This document shows, piece after piece, positions 42,465 to 52,049 of a stretch of DNA of 64,000 bases; the first letter of the stretch is position 1, and the number at the start of each line of letters is the position of its first letter. Made by a program: the position numbers and the translations under genes. The notes beneath the pieces were generated by a model. It worked only from the letters and a program-made list of their open reading frames with translations, was not told the origin of the DNA and searched no databases. This DNA is from Prevotella sp. (lineage in GTDB: Bacteria; Bacteroidota; Bacteroidia; Bacteroidales; Bacteroidaceae): contig JAFZRU010000017.1 in the NCBI GenBank assembly GCA_017619755.1, forward strand, positions 186,001 through 250,000, written 5' to 3'.

Positions 42465-45400
42465 ATGAACAAAAAAAAGTCAATGACCAAGCAAGGCCTT
42501 GTACATATATATAAGGTGTTGCTGCTGTTCTTGGCCTTGCTCCCCTTGCAGGCTTTCGCTCAGGCGAAAGTCACCGGAACGGTGGTCGATGAAACCGACG
42601 GAGAACCCATCATCGGAGCAACGGTCAAAGTCAAGGGTTCCACCTCCGGCGTGGTGACCGACATCGACGGTAATTTCTCCGTTGACGCCTCTTCAGGGCA
42701 GACGATCGAAGTCTCTTACGTCGGTTACACCACCTTGCCGGTGAAGGTGAACAAGGCCGGCCATCTCACCATCCGCCTCTCGGAGGACACCCACCAACTC
42801 GACCAGGTAGTGGTTGTGGGTTATGGTACGATGAAGCGAAGCGACCTTACGGGTGCCGTGTCGAGCATCGATGAGAAAGCCATCAAACAAGGTGTCAACA
42901 CCAACATCGAGCAGGCCATGCAAGGACGCATCGCCGGTGTGCAGGTGACGCAGAACTCCGGCGCCCCCGGCGGAGGCATCTCCGTGCAAATACGCGGTGT
43001 CAACTCCCTCTCCGCCAACGAGCCTCTCTACATCATCGACGGCATTGCCGTCTCTGGACAGACCGACGGCAACTCCAGCGCACTCTCCGGCCTCAACCCC
43101 TCCGACATCGTCTCTCTTGAGGTGCTCAAGGATGCCTCGGCTACTGCCATCTACGGCTCCAGGGCCTCCAACGGCGTGGTGCTCATCACCACCAAACGTG
43201 GCCAGGAGGGAAAGACCCAGGTGCAGTATGAGGGATATGCCGGTTGGCAACAAATTCCCACCCAACTCGACTTGATGAACCTCAAGGAATATGCCGTGTT
43301 CTACAACGAGCGCGGACGCCTGTATGGAGGTGATTGGGCCATGCGCGAGGATTTCAAGGACCCCACGCTCCTCACCGACGGCACCGACTGGCAGGATGTG
43401 CTCTACCAAACCGCCTTTATGCACAACCACCAACTGAACGTCAGCGGCGGCTCCAAGGACACCAAGTTCTCGCTTTCCGGCGGCTACCTCGACCAGGACG
43501 GCATCGGCATCGGCTCCAATTTCCAAAGAGCCTCCTTCAGGGCCAACCTCGACATGACGGTCAACAAATGGCTAACCGCCGGCGCCAACGTCTCATTTGC
43601 CAACACAAGCCGCACGGTGACCTTCGACGAGTCGAACGTCATACAAATCGCTCTCCAGCAGTTCCCCGACGTGGCGGCTAAAAATCCCGACGGCACCTAC
43701 GGCTTCAACAGCGATGCCTCCGACAAGTTCAATGTCTCCTACCAGAACCCGCTTTTTGAGGCGGAAATGAGGGAAAACAGACGCAAGAATTTCTCCTTGG
43801 ACTACAACTTCTTCGCCAACATCTTCCCTGTCAAGGGACTCAACATACGCGTGGAGTATGGTGGCAGCAGGGGATGGAACCACACTTATCAGTTCCAACC
43901 CGACTACCAATATGGCTCCACCATCATCACGTCGCAGTCCACGCGGCGTATCGACAAGAATGTCTATAACTCCTTCAAGCAATATGCCACCTACGACATC
44001 GACCCCCTCAAAGGACATCATTTGCAGATGATGCTCGGCCATGAGGCACAGTGGGGTGATTGGGGCTTCCTCGCTGGCAGCAGGAAAGGTTTCGTCTCCG
44101 ATGACGTGCATTACCTCAACGTGGGAGATGCCAATACCGCCACCAACGACAATGGAGGCAACTCCTGGGGCATCGAGTCTTATTTTGGACGCCTGAATTA
44201 CAACATCCACGACCGCTACTTGGTGACAGCCACCCTCCGTACCGACGGCTCCTCAAGCTTCAACAAGGACAACCGCTGGGGATGGTTCCCCTCCGCAGCC
44301 GTTGCTTGGCGCATCACGCAGGAGAAATTCATGGAGAACGTGAAGTGGCTGCACAATGCCAAGCTCAGACTCGGATGGGGCCTCGTGGGTAACCAGCAGA
44401 CGGGTAGTTACGCATACGGCTCCACGCTCAAGTCCATCACCACGGCATGGGGCACCGGCTTCCTTCCTGCCAACGTGGGCAACCCCGACCTCACTTGGGA
44501 GTCCACCAAGGCTTGGAACATCGGCCTCGACCTCAACCTCTTCAGAAGGATTGAAATCATCATCGATGCGTACTTGAAAGACACCGACAACCTCTTGATG
44601 AGAGCCGCTTTGCCCACCTACGCCAATATGAACAGTTGGTTGGGAATGACAGCACCATGGGTGAATGCCGGAAGCATCAGGAACAAGGGTATAGAGCTTA
44701 CCATCAACTCGCAGAACATCAAGACGAAAGACTTCGACTGGCGTACTGGCCTGACATTGAGCATCAACCGCAACAAACTTGTCAAGTTGAACAGCACGGC
44801 TTCTGCCATCCAAGGCATCGACAGCCGCAACCTCACCTACACCCTCTCCGAAATCGGAGGTCCTGTGGGAAGGTTCTATGGATACAACGTCATTGGCATG
44901 TTCACCTGCGAGGATGACTTCTACCAGAAAAACCAACTGGGAGAGTATATGCTCGACCAGAACGGCAACCGCCTCCCCGTGGCCCGTCCTGTGGCTACCG
45001 ACGGTTCCATGCACCCCATTCAAGTGGATGGCATCTGGGTGGGCGACTATATGTTTGAGGATGTCAACGGCGACGGCGTCATCGACGAAAGCGACCGCAA
45101 GTACATCGGCGACCCCAACCCCGATTTCACCTTCGGTATCAACAACGTCATCACGTGGAAGAATTTCGAACTCTCCTTCTTCTTCAATGGAAGTGTAGGC
45201 AACGACATCTACAACTATGTGCGCGAGCGTCATACCAACTACCTCAATTGGGGCAACTATTTGAGTTCGGTGGCCAACTTCGCACGGGTGGAGATGATCG
45301 ACCCCAATGGGCTTGGAACAGACATCTCCAATGTCTATGTACCCAACGCCGCCACGGCGCAAAGCCAGCGCATCAATCCTGCCCACACCAACCTCAATGA

Positions 45401-45680
45401 AAACAACCGTGTGAGCACCCGATTCATAGAGGATGGCACCTACATCCGTCTCAAAACCCTTTCTTTGGCTTGGAACATGCCCAAGAAATGGTCCAACAAG
45501 ATAGGCATCGACTGGTTGCAACTCTATGTCAACGCGCAAAACCTCTTCACAATCACCAGCTACGACGGCTATGACCCCGAAATCGGAGCCTACAATCAAA
45601 GTGTCACGCTCCAGGGCATCGACATGTACAGGTATCCCTCGCAGAGAATTTACAATTTCGGACTGAAAATGAGATTCTAA
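42465..45680 (+). CDS. SusC/RagA-type TonB-dependent glycan transporter
   Basis: A 1,071-aa outer-membrane protein. Order: signal peptide (ending AFAQ), carboxypeptidase-regulatory-like domain (about 35-110: VTGTVVDETDGEPIIGATV), TonB box and plug opening (VVVVGYGTMKRSDLTGAVSS), plug (to about 245), then a 22-stranded barrel ending YPSQRIYNFGLKMRF. It imports manno-oligosaccharides with its SusD partner, powered by TonB. First gene of the PUL and 40 bp before susD. The regulator is not in the window. A clean full-length member. Confidence 0.95.
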   Translation: MNKKKSMTKQGLVHIYKVLLLFLALLPLQAFAQAKVTGTVVDETDGEPIIGATVKVKGSTSGVVTDIDGNFSVDASSGQTIEVSYVGYTTLPVKVNKAGHLTIRLSEDTHQLDQVVVVGYGTMKRSDLTGAVSSIDEKAIKQGVNTNIEQAMQGRIAGVQVTQNSGAPGGGISVQIRGVNSLSANEPLYIIDGIAVSGQTDGNSSALSGLNPSDIVSLEVLKDASATAIYGSRASNGVVLITTKRGQEGKTQVQYEGYAGWQQIPTQLDLMNLKEYAVFYNERGRLYGGDWAMREDFKDPTLLTDGTDWQDVLYQTAFMHNHQLNVSGGSKDTKFSLSGGYLDQDGIGIGSNFQRASFRANLDMTVNKWLTAGANVSFANTSRTVTFDESNVIQIALQQFPDVAAKNPDGTYGFNSDASDKFNVSYQNPLFEAEMRENRRKNFSLDYNFFANIFPVKGLNIRVEYGGSRGWNHTYQFQPDYQYGSTIITSQSTRRIDKNVYNSFKQYATYDIDPLKGHHLQMMLGHEAQWGDWGFLAGSRKGFVSDDVHYLNVGDANTATNDNGGNSWGIESYFGRLNYNIHDRYLVTATLRTDGSSSFNKDNRWGWFPSAAVAWRITQEKFMENVKWLHNAKLRLGWGLVGNQQTGSYAYGSTLKSITTAWGTGFLPANVGNPDLTWESTKAWNIGLDLNLFRRIEIIIDAYLKDTDNLLMRAALPTYANMNSWLGMTAPWVNAGSIRNKGIELTINSQNIKTKDFDWRTGLTLSINRNKLVKLNSTASAIQGIDSRNLTYTLSEIGGPVGRFYGYNVIGMFTCEDDFYQKNQLGEYMLDQNGNRLPVARPVATDGSMHPIQVDGIWVGDYMFEDVNGDGVIDESDRKYIGDPNPDFTFGINNVITWKNFELSFFFNGSVGNDIYNYVRERHTNYLNWGNYLSSVANFARVEMIDPNGLGTDISNVYVPNAATAQSQRINPAHTNLNENNRVSTRFIEDGTYIRLKTLSLAWNMPKKWSNKIGIDWLQLYVNAQNLFTITSYDGYDPEIGAYNQSVTLQGIDMYRYPSQRIYNFGLKMRF

Positions 45681-45720
45681 GACTTCCGCATCATTGTTGA
45701 ATTTCAAACAAGACAGAAAA

Positions 45721-47523
45721 ATGAAAACGAAGATATTCAAATATATGGCTTTCGGGATATGTGGCTGCATGACTCTCGGTCTCGCCAGTTGTGGTGAGGA
45801 CTTCCTCGACAAGACACCTGAGAGCGATTACGTCGCCAGCACCTACTACAATACGGATGCTGCTGTCATCAAGGCCATCGAACCGCTATACAACCGTGCT
45901 TGGCACGAATTCAATCGCCGCTCGCTCATGGCCATGGGGTCCATCAGGGCCAACGACGCATGGAACCCATACGTGAGTGCTGAGTTCGCAAGGTTCCAAC
46001 TCACCGGCCTCGACGAGAACGTGGCCGCTGCATGGTCGGCACTCTACAACGTGGTGAGCATGACCACGGAAACCATCGACAACGTGAGAAACTATGCCAC
46101 CGGCGATGTCTCCGAAGCGGTGAAAAACCAAGCCTACGGCGAGTGCTACCTGTTACGGGCTACCGCCTATTTCTATCTCCTTAGAGGATGGGGCGAAATC
46201 GTGCTTTATGAAAACAACCAGGAAATCATCAACGAACCCATACGTCCTCTCACCAAGGAGGAGGACGTGCTGAAGTTTATCGTCCGAGACTTGCGAAGGG
46301 CCGTTGACCTGCTGCCTGTCGTGGGAGCCGACCATCACCCGTCGCGATATGCCGCCAAGGCCATGCTTGCCAAGGTGCTCCTTGCCCAAAGCGGGTGGAA
46401 CAAGGCCACACGTGACGAAGCCACCCTCAAGGAAGTGGTGACGCTTTGCGACGAGGTGCTCAACTGCGGGCAGTACTCCCTGATGGACGACTATGAGCAG
46501 CTCTTCCGCATGCAGAACAACGACAACCCGGAGACCGTCCTCGCACTGAGGTGGGCGAAACCCAGCTCCAACGAGTATGGCTCGATGAACGCCACTTATT
46601 CCGACTTGGCCTCCAATGACATCTCCGACGACGTCAACGTATGGGGAGGTTCACTCTGTCCCTCGCCCGACATGATTGACTATTACAACGAGGAGCCCGC
46701 CGACTCCTTCCGCCTCCGTGGAACATTCTTCACCTACGGCCGCCATTACGACTACCTCTGGACGAATGCCGGAGGCTACACCTATATGAAGAACTGGATG
46801 CAGGTGAAGAAGGGCGTGCTTGGAAGGAAGGCCGACGCCGGTGGGGAACTCGACCAGATGGCCTCGCCTCTCAACACCTACATCATGCGACTGAGCGACG
46901 TCTATCTCACCAAGGCGGAGGCGCTTTTGGGCAACCAGACCTCCACCTCCGACCCGCAGGCCCTCGCCGCTTTCAATGCCACAAGGCTCCGGGCCAAGGT
47001 GCCGGCAAAGACGTCCTTCTCTTTCGACGACCTCGTCAGGGAGAGGCGCATCGAGTTCTGCATGGAATACCTCAACTGGTTTGACATGGTGGTGTGGTAC
47101 AGATGGAAGCCGCAGTACATGCTCGACTTCTTCAACAACAAGCAGCACAGGGCGTTTGAAATCAGGGAGAACGACATCCTGAGAAACGATGACGGCACCT
47201 TCAGCTATCGCGCCTTCCTCAACAGCGGCACCGACTGCTGGTATTTCACTGATTGGACAAACACCGGTGGCGGCGTTTACTGGAATGATTTCATGGCCAA
47301 GAATGTGGATGTGAATGCCAACAACGCCATGGAGAACGGCAACATCATCAAGACCAAGAAAGAGGGATATGTCTATGATGTCAACGCACTGGTGAGCCAG
47401 AACAAAAACCTGCTGCCCATCACCCTCAACGAGGCCAACATCTTCATGCCCTACCCGGAGACCGACGTGATACAGAACCCCTATTTCACACAGCCGGCAC
47501 AGGACTATGATTTCGGAGAGTAA
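45721..47523 (+). CDS. SusD/RagB-type glycan-binding lipoprotein
   Basis: The ATG at 45721 gives 600 aa; lipobox LASC (Cys24) then GEDFLDKTPES, the classic SusD start. A TPR-like alpha-helical body with YFYLLRGWGEI and SRYAAKAMLAKVLLAQ, and a C-terminal RagB region (LVRERRIEFCMEYLNWFDMVVW). It forms the lid of the SusC transporter and binds the glycan at the cell surface. Somewhat longer than SusD of the starch system, within range for the family. Confidence 0.95.
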   Translation: MKTKIFKYMAFGICGCMTLGLASCGEDFLDKTPESDYVASTYYNTDAAVIKAIEPLYNRAWHEFNRRSLMAMGSIRANDAWNPYVSAEFARFQLTGLDENVAAAWSALYNVVSMTTETIDNVRNYATGDVSEAVKNQAYGECYLLRATAYFYLLRGWGEIVLYENNQEIINEPIRPLTKEEDVLKFIVRDLRRAVDLLPVVGADHHPSRYAAKAMLAKVLLAQSGWNKATRDEATLKEVVTLCDEVLNCGQYSLMDDYEQLFRMQNNDNPETVLALRWAKPSSNEYGSMNATYSDLASNDISDDVNVWGGSLCPSPDMIDYYNEEPADSFRLRGTFFTYGRHYDYLWTNAGGYTYMKNWMQVKKGVLGRKADAGGELDQMASPLNTYIMRLSDVYLTKAEALLGNQTSTSDPQALAAFNATRLRAKVPAKTSFSFDDLVRERRIEFCMEYLNWFDMVVWYRWKPQYMLDFFNNKQHRAFEIRENDILRNDDGTFSYRAFLNSGTDCWYFTDWTNTGGGVYWNDFMAKNVDVNANNAMENGNIIKTKKEGYVYDVNALVSQNKNLLPITLNEANIFMPYPETDVIQNPYFTQPAQDYDFGE

Positions 47524-47548
47524 CAACAGTAAACATCAAGCACAAATT

Positions 47549-49198
47549 ATGAATACCTTATATATGAAACGCCTGCGCAACCTTGTATGGACATGTCTTG
47601 CCCTTGCAGCTTTCACCATGCTGCCCATCACGACGGCGTCGTGCAGCGACGACGAGGAGGGCATGGGCACGCCGGAAATCACGGGTGTGAGGGCCTGCGA
47701 CCCGGCGAAGGCCGACAGCCTTTTCGCCAAGGCAAGCACGGGGCAGACCATTGCCGTCATCGGACGCAACTTGGCCGATGTGCAGCAAGTCTTTATCAAC
47801 GACCAGAAAATCAACTTCAATCCCACCCTCAACACCCCGCACAGCATCATCCTCTCCATCCCGGCGGAGGAGGACGGCTTCATCCTCACTGCCTTCGACA
47901 GCAGCCTCAAGGATGAAATCAGGGTGGAGACATCACATGGGACAGCCACCTATTCATTTAAAATCACCGCACCTTATCCCTCCATCTCACGCGTGCAGGC
48001 CACCTATCCCCGCAAGGCAGGAGACGTGCTCAGCGTCTATGGCCTCAACCTCGTGGACATCGAGAAGGTCTATTTCACCGACATCACGGCAGAGCAGCTC
48101 GACACCACCGTGTGGGAGACCATCGGAGGAAACCACGTGGAGGCTGCCGGAGTGACCACCGTCATCGCCGACCACAAACTCAACAGTCGCACGCAAGCAT
48201 ACGAGACCACCTCGATGCTCAACGTCACCATGCCAAACCTTCCCTTCCAGAACGGAACACTCGTCATCGAGTGTGCCAGCGGCACCACCTACATCGACTT
48301 CTCCGTCGTGCCAGGACGCCCGGTGTTGCTGGACGTCACGTCCGACATGCCCGTGCCGGGAGAGGAGGTGACGCTTACAGGTAGGGAGTTCGTACAGGTG
48401 GAAAGCATCTCCTTCGGCGATGTCACACTCACTGCCGACCAATTCGTAGTGGCCGAGAGCGAGGACGCCATCACCTTCACCATGCCAAGGATGCCCTCCG
48501 CTGGCAACGATGGACTGCTCACTGTCACCACGCCGGGAGGAAGCGCCTCCATCCTTTTCTGCAATTACAGTTGCTTGCTCACCAACTTCGAGGGTGAGGA
48601 CGCCACCGACAACGGATGGGACCCCAACGCCGCCTATGAGACGGTCACACCCGGGTTGCCACCCTATACCAGTGACGGAAGGTATGCCCGCATCACCGTG
48701 GAAAGTGAAGGACAGCAGTGGTGGGGAAAGATGATTTACTTCAGGAAGGACTGGGATGGCCACTCTTTCGCACTGCCATCGTTTGACATCATACCCGAGA
48801 CGGCCACTGCCGACGAGGTGTATCTCGCCATGGAGGTCTATGACAACAACTGCGATTACAACAACGGTGAGTTCTCTGGGTACATCAGGTACATGATACA
48901 GCCCCTTGACAACTCGGAGAACATGTATGACAATTTCAACTGGGTTGACTACGGAGCCGGTGTCTTCGAGTTCTTCAACCCGGTGCTTGCCGACATCAAC
49001 GACGAGACGTTCAAGGGAAAATGGTATCGCCACGTCATGCCGTTGAGCAACATCCCATGCTTCACCGGACTGACCTACGCTGAAATCGTCACTGTCGGCA
49101 TCAACCAGTTCCGGCTGCAGTCCATCAACCAAGGAATGGCAAAGGGTGCCATCGATGTCTGCATTGACAATGTGAGAATCTTCTACAAGAAGAAATAA
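47549..49198 (+). CDS. IPT/TIG surface glycan-binding lipoprotein (SusE/F position)
   Basis: The ATG at 47549 gives 549 aa (a second ATG at 47564 is possible); lipobox TASC then SDDEE, a likely lipoprotein export signal for the outer surface. It carries successive IPT/TIG immunoglobulin-like domains (about 45-330; GQTIAVIGRNLADVQQVFIN, GDVLSVYGLNLVDIEKVYF, GEEVTLTGREFVQVESISFG) and a C-terminal glycan-binding domain (about 350-549; WWGKMIYFRKDWDGHSF). This is the usual architecture of a PUL surface glycan-binding protein. It follows susD by 25 bp. Confidence 0.87.
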   Translation: MNTLYMKRLRNLVWTCLALAAFTMLPITTASCSDDEEGMGTPEITGVRACDPAKADSLFAKASTGQTIAVIGRNLADVQQVFINDQKINFNPTLNTPHSIILSIPAEEDGFILTAFDSSLKDEIRVETSHGTATYSFKITAPYPSISRVQATYPRKAGDVLSVYGLNLVDIEKVYFTDITAEQLDTTVWETIGGNHVEAAGVTTVIADHKLNSRTQAYETTSMLNVTMPNLPFQNGTLVIECASGTTYIDFSVVPGRPVLLDVTSDMPVPGEEVTLTGREFVQVESISFGDVTLTADQFVVAESEDAITFTMPRMPSAGNDGLLTVTTPGGSASILFCNYSCLLTNFEGEDATDNGWDPNAAYETVTPGLPPYTSDGRYARITVESEGQQWWGKMIYFRKDWDGHSFALPSFDIIPETATADEVYLAMEVYDNNCDYNNGEFSGYIRYMIQPLDNSENMYDNFNWVDYGAGVFEFFNPVLADINDETFKGKWYRHVMPLSNIPCFTGLTYAEIVTVGINQFRLQSINQGMAKGAIDVCIDNVRIFYKKK

Positions 49199-49216
49199 AC
49201 ATTCAAACATACGGTT

Positions 49217-50677
49217 ATGAAAATAAGAAAAACTTTTGGCGTCGTGCTGATGGCACTCGTGGGCATGGGGCTCTACAGCTGCAGCGACGACCTCGACAAT
49301 AATATTGACAACGGCCTCCGCACCGGCAAGGCCAGCAAGATAGAACTCACCAAGGACGCCGAGCCGGTATCCGAACTCCAATTCTCCATGGGAAGGGGAA
49401 CGGCCATCATCGGCATCGACGCCGACGGAGACTGGACGGCGGAGGTGGGAGATACCACGTGGGTGAAACTCGCCGTACATGCAGGTCACGGCTACACCAA
49501 CAAACTCTCCTACACCAAACTCGAGGTGGCGAAGAATGAGGGGGAGAAGCGTGCCACCACACTCTCCGTCAAGTCTGGCTCCCTTGTCAAGATGATAACC
49601 ATCAACCAAAATGGCATCGGCCTCGACCCCAACGACCCCTTCATGAGTTCCTTCACGTTCGTGGAGAACATGGGGATGGGGTACAACTTGGGAAACACTC
49701 TCGACGCCAACCCATCTGGCTCTTGGTGGGACCCGGAGGACAAGACTCCTTACGATTTCGAGACATCGTGGGGGCAGCCGGAAACCACTCAGGAAATCAT
49801 CGACTTCATCGCAGAGAGAGGCTTCAAGACCATCCGCGTGCCGGTGACTTGGTGGATACATGCCAATGCGAATGGAACCATACGCAAGGACTGGATGAAC
49901 CGTGTGGAGGAGGTGGTCAACATGGTGCTCAACGCAGGGTGCTACTGCATCCTTAACATCCAGCACGACTCCGGCGACGGGGAGAGTTCGTGGCTCAGGG
50001 CCGACATGGACAACTACGACACCATCAGCGAGCGATTCAAAAGCCTGTGGACACAGATTGCCACACGTTTCCGCGACTATGACGACCGTCTCGTCTTCGA
50101 GGCTTTCAACGAAATCCTCAGTGCTAATGGAGAATGGGGCGACCCTGCCGACGAGGCTTGCTACACCGCAGTGAACAAGTTGGAACAGGACTTCGTGGAC
50201 GTGGTGAGGGCTACTGGAGGAAACAATGAATACCGCAACCTCTTGGTCAATCCCTATGGATCCGGCAGTTCTGCAGCAAAACTGGCGGGAATGGAAATAC
50301 CCAATGACATCCATCCCAACCACATCCTTGCATCCATTCACAGCTATGACCCCTACTGGTTCTGCAATGACACAACCGATCCCGATGCCCAACAGTGGTA
50401 CATCTATATGTTTGACTCCACCTGCCAACAGGAGATTGACGACATCTTCACCAGGATAGAGAAGCGCTTCTCGGGAGAACTCGGTGTGGCTTACATCATT
50501 GGAGAGTTCGGAGCCATCGGTAAGCACCCGGCTATGGCGGAAAGGGTGAAATACGCTCAATACATGGTGCAGAAATTCAAGCAGTACAACACCACCGGCC
50601 TCTGGTGGATGGGCCTCTGCGACCGTGACGAACTTGAATGGACGGAAACAGACATCGTAGATGCACTCTTCCAATGA
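49217..50677 (+). CDS. BACON-GH5 endo-glycanase lipoprotein
   Basis: A 486-aa lipoprotein (lipobox LYSC, then SDDLDNN). Residues about 40-130 resemble a BACON module. The GH5 barrel (about 145-480) has the opening GYNLGNTLDANPSGSWW, acid/base Glu299 in FEAFNEI and nucleophile Glu430 in IIGEFGAIG. The layout is nearest the subfamily-2/4 endoglucanase-type GH5, so it may cut beta-1,4-glucan, glucomannan or mannan; the mannan PUL context favours glucomannan. Probably cell-surface. Exact subfamily not settled. Confidence 0.85.
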   Translation: MKIRKTFGVVLMALVGMGLYSCSDDLDNNIDNGLRTGKASKIELTKDAEPVSELQFSMGRGTAIIGIDADGDWTAEVGDTTWVKLAVHAGHGYTNKLSYTKLEVAKNEGEKRATTLSVKSGSLVKMITINQNGIGLDPNDPFMSSFTFVENMGMGYNLGNTLDANPSGSWWDPEDKTPYDFETSWGQPETTQEIIDFIAERGFKTIRVPVTWWIHANANGTIRKDWMNRVEEVVNMVLNAGCYCILNIQHDSGDGESSWLRADMDNYDTISERFKSLWTQIATRFRDYDDRLVFEAFNEILSANGEWGDPADEACYTAVNKLEQDFVDVVRATGGNNEYRNLLVNPYGSGSSAAKLAGMEIPNDIHPNHILASIHSYDPYWFCNDTTDPDAQQWYIYMFDSTCQQEIDDIFTRIEKRFSGELGVAYIIGEFGAIGKHPAMAERVKYAQYMVQKFKQYNTTGLWWMGLCDRDELEWTETDIVDALFQ

Positions 50678-50695
50678 CATCCTCAAAAAAATCCC

Positions 50696-50703
50696 TACTT
50701 TTG
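50696..50703 (+). promoter_or_regulatory. Possible internal -7 box within the PUL
   Basis: TACTTTTG, 25 bp before the next gene's ATG and just after the GH5 stop. There is no TTTG at the proper distance, so an internal promoter is only a possibility. Confidence 0.3.
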
Positions 50704-50728
50704 CACAAAATTGCAAACCTACCCTAAA

Positions 50729-52024
50729 ATGAAGAAACTACTCACCTTTTTGGCCATGGCAATGACACTTGCCGCTTGCAACCAACAAGCCGCCCATGAA
50801 GCATCTTTTGTGCGAGTGAGCGACGGACATTTCATAAGAAACGGCAAACCCTATTACTATGTAGGTACCAATTTCTGGTATGGTGCCATCCTCGGAAGCG
50901 AGGGGCAGGGAGGCGACCGCGACCGTCTTTGCCGTGAGTTGGACTTCATGAAGGAGATGGGTATCGACAACCTCCGTGTACTCGTGGGAAGCGATGGGGA
51001 GAGAGGGGTCACCACCAAGGTGGAGCCCACCCTGCAGGTGAGGCCCGGCGAATACAACGACACCATTTTGGCCGGCCTCGACTTCCTGCTCCAGGAAATG
51101 GGCAAGCGCGACATGGTGGCCGTGCTTTACCTCAACAACGCTTGGGAGTGGAGTGGGGGATATGGCTTCTACTTGGAGCATGCCGGTGAGGGGAAGGCAC
51201 CGCGACCCAACGAGGACGGTTATCCGGCCTATATGCAATTCGTGGAGAAATATGCTAATAGCGAGAAGGCACACCAACTTTTCTATGATTACGTCCGCTT
51301 CATCATCTCGCGCACCAACCAATACACCGGGGTGAAATACATCGACGACCCGGCCATCATGTCGTGGCAGATAGGCAACGAGCCAAGGGCGTTTAGTAAA
51401 GAGGCTCTGCTGGCTTTTGAGAAATGGCTCGCTGAGGCATCGGCACTCATCAGAAGCATCGACCCCAACCACCTCATCTCCGTGGGAAGCGAGGGGGCTT
51501 GGGGATGCGAGGGTGACTTCGACGCCTGGGAACGCATCTGCTCTGACAAGAACATCGACTACTGCAACATCCACCTTTGGCCATTCAACTGGTCGTGGGC
51601 GAGAAAGGACCACTTGGTAGAGGATGTGGACTCCAGTTGTGTCAAGGCAAAGGATTACATCGACCGCCACCTCGATATTTGCGCCCGCATCAAGAAACCA
51701 CTCGTCATGGAGGAGTTCGGGTACCCACGCGACGGCTTCCTTTTCACCAAGGACACACCGACAACGGGGCGTGATGCTTTCTACAAGTTCACTTTCTCGC
51801 TCGTGGGCGACAATGCGGAGAGCGGAGGGTATTTCGCTGGCTGCAACTTCTGGGGGTGGGGAGGATTTGCCAATCCCAAGCACAACCAGTGGCAGGTGGG
51901 CGACGACTACACCGGGGACCCGGCACAGGAAGACCAGGGCCTCAACTCCGTTTTCGCCACGGACACCTCGACCCTCAAGGTGGTCAAGGCGGAGGTGGAC
52001 CGCATGGCAAGCATTGGAAAATGA
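50729..52024 (+). CDS. GH5_7-type beta-mannanase lipoprotein
   Basis: The ATG at 50729 gives 431 aa; lipobox LAAC (Cys17). GH5 with subfamily-7 traits: YVGTNFWYGAILG at the start, acid/base Glu218 in WQIGNEPR, nucleophile Glu329 in VMEEFGYPRDG and NIHLWPFNW in the active-site cleft. GH5_7 is chiefly endo-beta-1,4-mannanase. It should cut mannan at the surface or periplasm to oligosaccharides. Separated by 51 bp from the BACON-GH5 gene with a possible internal promoter. Confidence 0.9.
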   Translation: MKKLLTFLAMAMTLAACNQQAAHEASFVRVSDGHFIRNGKPYYYVGTNFWYGAILGSEGQGGDRDRLCRELDFMKEMGIDNLRVLVGSDGERGVTTKVEPTLQVRPGEYNDTILAGLDFLLQEMGKRDMVAVLYLNNAWEWSGGYGFYLEHAGEGKAPRPNEDGYPAYMQFVEKYANSEKAHQLFYDYVRFIISRTNQYTGVKYIDDPAIMSWQIGNEPRAFSKEALLAFEKWLAEASALIRSIDPNHLISVGSEGAWGCEGDFDAWERICSDKNIDYCNIHLWPFNWSWARKDHLVEDVDSSCVKAKDYIDRHLDICARIKKPLVMEEFGYPRDGFLFTKDTPTTGRDAFYKFTFSLVGDNAESGGYFAGCNFWGWGGFANPKHNQWQVGDDYTGDPAQEDQGLNSVFATDTSTLKVVKAEVDRMASIGK

Positions 52025-52049
52025 GTTACTTTCTAATCATAATTTCTCA

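Noticed and set aside
47987..50716. A 909-codon antisense ORF opposite the glycan-binding lipoprotein and BACON-GH5 genes
   Set aside because: The plus-strand genes carry signal peptides, domain motifs and catalytic residues; the antisense product is low-complexity Val/His/Asp-rich. GC-rich third positions remove stops on the opposite strand.
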